Of a stretch of DNA of 42,532 nucleotides, positions 41,630 to 42,532 are shown piece after piece (the first letter of the stretch is position 1; every line of letters begins with the position of its first letter). Location of the stretch: the NCBI RefSeq assembly GCF_001270965.1, contig NZ_LGIA01000145.1:1-42532 (forward strand). The letters run 5' to 3'. Position numbers and translations under genes: made by a program. A model generated the notes under the pieces. That model was given only the letters and a program-made list of their open reading frames with translations, was not told the origin of the DNA and did not search any database. Origin of the DNA: Sunxiuqinia dokdonensis (GTDB taxonomy: Bacteria > Bacteroidota > Bacteroidia > Bacteroidales > Prolixibacteraceae).

Positions 41630-42532
41630 ATGAATAATTCCGAAATTCAAATATTTACGACCAAAGACGGAAAGACTGAAATTGAAGTTCAGCTTGAAAA
41701 TGAGACAGTTTGGTTAAATCAATATCAACTTGAATCATTGTTTGAAACCGACAGGACTTCTATTAACCGACACATTTCGAATATTTATAAAACCCAAGAA
41801 CTTGAGGAAAAGTCAACTTGTGCAAAAATTGCACAAGTTCAAAAAGAAGGTGACAGAGAAATTAAACGAAAAATCAAATACTACAATCTTGACATAATAA
41901 TTGCAGTCGGATATCGAGTAAATTCAAAAAGAGGAACCGAGTTTAGAATCTGGGCAAACAAAATTTTAAAAGACTTTTTAATAAAAGGATTTTCAATAAA
42001 TGAAAAACGGTTGTCCAAACAAAATGAGCAATTACGGGAATTAAAGGAATCCGTAAAAATTTTAGGGAATATTGTAAACCAAAAGGAATTATCAAGTGGA
42101 GAAAGTATTGGATTACTAAAAATAATTTCGGATTATGCTTTTGCGCTCGACATTCTAGACCAATATGACTACCAAACTTTAAAAATTGAGGGAACCTCAG
42201 GAAAAGAAAAATACCAACTCACTTACGACGAAGCAATTAAACAAATTCGACTGGTAAAACAAAAATATGGGAACAGTGAATTGTTTGGTCGCGAAAAAGA
42301 CAATTCATTTAAAAGTTCAGTTTCAACAATTTACCAAACTTTCGACGGAAAAGATTTATATCCAAGTATTGAAGAAAAAGCTGCAAACCTTCTTTATTTG
42401 GTGACAAAAAACCATTCATTTTCAGATGGAAATAAAAGAATTGCTGCTTTCTTATTTCTGTACTTCCTCGAAAGAAATGGAATTCTTTATCACGAAAATG
42501 GAGAAAAGAGAATTGCAGATAACGCTTTGGTC
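41630..42532 (+). CDS. RhuM-Fic/Doc family protein (3' end outside the window)
   Basis: The frame starts at the ATG at 41630 and is open to the window end (301 codons). The N-terminal half (about 1-150) is the RhuM virulence-protein domain (TVWLNQYQLESLF, RTSINRHISNIY, YYNLDIIIAVGYRVNSKRGTEFRIWA), related to KilA-N/phage antirepressor folds and likely DNA-binding. A helical linker with KLLKII-like sequence leads to a Doc-type Fic domain with the core motif HSFSDGNKR at about 279-287, which holds the catalytic His and nucleotide-binding residues. Doc toxins phosphorylate EF-Tu and Fic enzymes add AMP to targets; the activity here is unknown. The gene is AT-rich like its upstream neighbour, has its own -7 box, and shows no separate antitoxin gene before it. 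Confidence 0.92.
   Translation, partial: MNNSEIQIFTTKDGKTEIEVQLENETVWLNQYQLESLFETDRTSINRHISNIYKTQELEEKSTCAKIAQVQKEGDREIKRKIKYYNLDIIIAVGYRVNSKRGTEFRIWANKILKDFLIKGFSINEKRLSKQNEQLRELKESVKILGNIVNQKELSSGESIGLLKIISDYAFALDILDQYDYQTLKIEGTSGKEKYQLTYDEAIKQIRLVKQKYGNSELFGREKDNSFKSSVSTIYQTFDGKDLYPSIEEKAANLLYLVTKNHSFSDGNKRIAAFLFLYFLERNGILYHENGEKRIADNALV

Overview
The window looks like a chromosomal segment of a Bacteroidota bacterium, most likely a free-living or gut Bacteroidales/Marinilabiliales-type organism. The reasons are the TAnnTTTG-type promoter elements, the near absence of Shine-Dalgarno sites, a TonB receptor with a carboxypeptidase-regulatory-like N-terminus, a FucR-type GntR regulator beside fucI and fucP, a regulator that joins TPRs to an AraC domain, and many lipoproteins. 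The genus call is inference. No tRNA, rRNA, cas gene or transposase was recognised.

Layout. (1) 1-7.2 kb, cell-envelope core: dnaA, an MCE/MlaD-like lipid-transport protein and a peptidoglycan amidase on the minus strand, then an LptD-like protein diverging on the plus strand. The MCE protein and the amidase appear to share a C-terminal SPOR-like domain. An 11-copy 21-bp palindromic tandem repeat fills the gap to the next gene. (2) 7.2-13.4 kb: TonB-dependent receptor, SlyD-like FKBP, aroC, a DUF134 zinc-ribbon/HTH protein and a dicarboxylate/glutamate symporter. (3) 13.4-19 kb: fucose block of fucI, an overlapping lipoprotein gene, fucP and a GntR regulator, closed by a bidirectional hairpin. 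(4) 19-27 kb, minus strand: corA with a highly structured leader, a GH43 lipoprotein, an AsmA-like protein, cinA, a four-helix-bundle (S23/IVS) gene embedded in CT/GA microsatellites, and an M48/Ste24 protease. (5) 27.4-37.6 kb: a ten-gene minus-strand run with an S41 protease, a Vat-like acetyltransferase, two serine beta-lactamase-fold lipoproteins, two alpha/beta hydrolases, a DUF4386 membrane protein, two predicted outer-membrane barrels and a TPR-AraC regulator at its head. (6) 37.6-42.5 kb, accessory: a gene-poor stretch, a modular 20/21-bp tandem array, an all-helical protein with internal duplication, an AT-rich membrane protein of unknown function, a hairpin repeat and a RhuM-Doc gene that runs off the window.

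The most unusual item is the array at 38510-38833. Sixteen units share a 12-bp core, followed by one of only five 8- or 9-bp tails in the order 1-2-3-4-1-2-3-4-5-5-5-4-5-5-4-5. The 9-bp tails account for the switches between 20- and 21-bp spacing. It sits just upstream of the duplicated helical protein. Other candidates for new biology are the corA leader, whose hairpin captures a strong Shine-Dalgarno site, the microsatellite-flanked four-helix-bundle insert, and the hydrolase cluster with its regulator.
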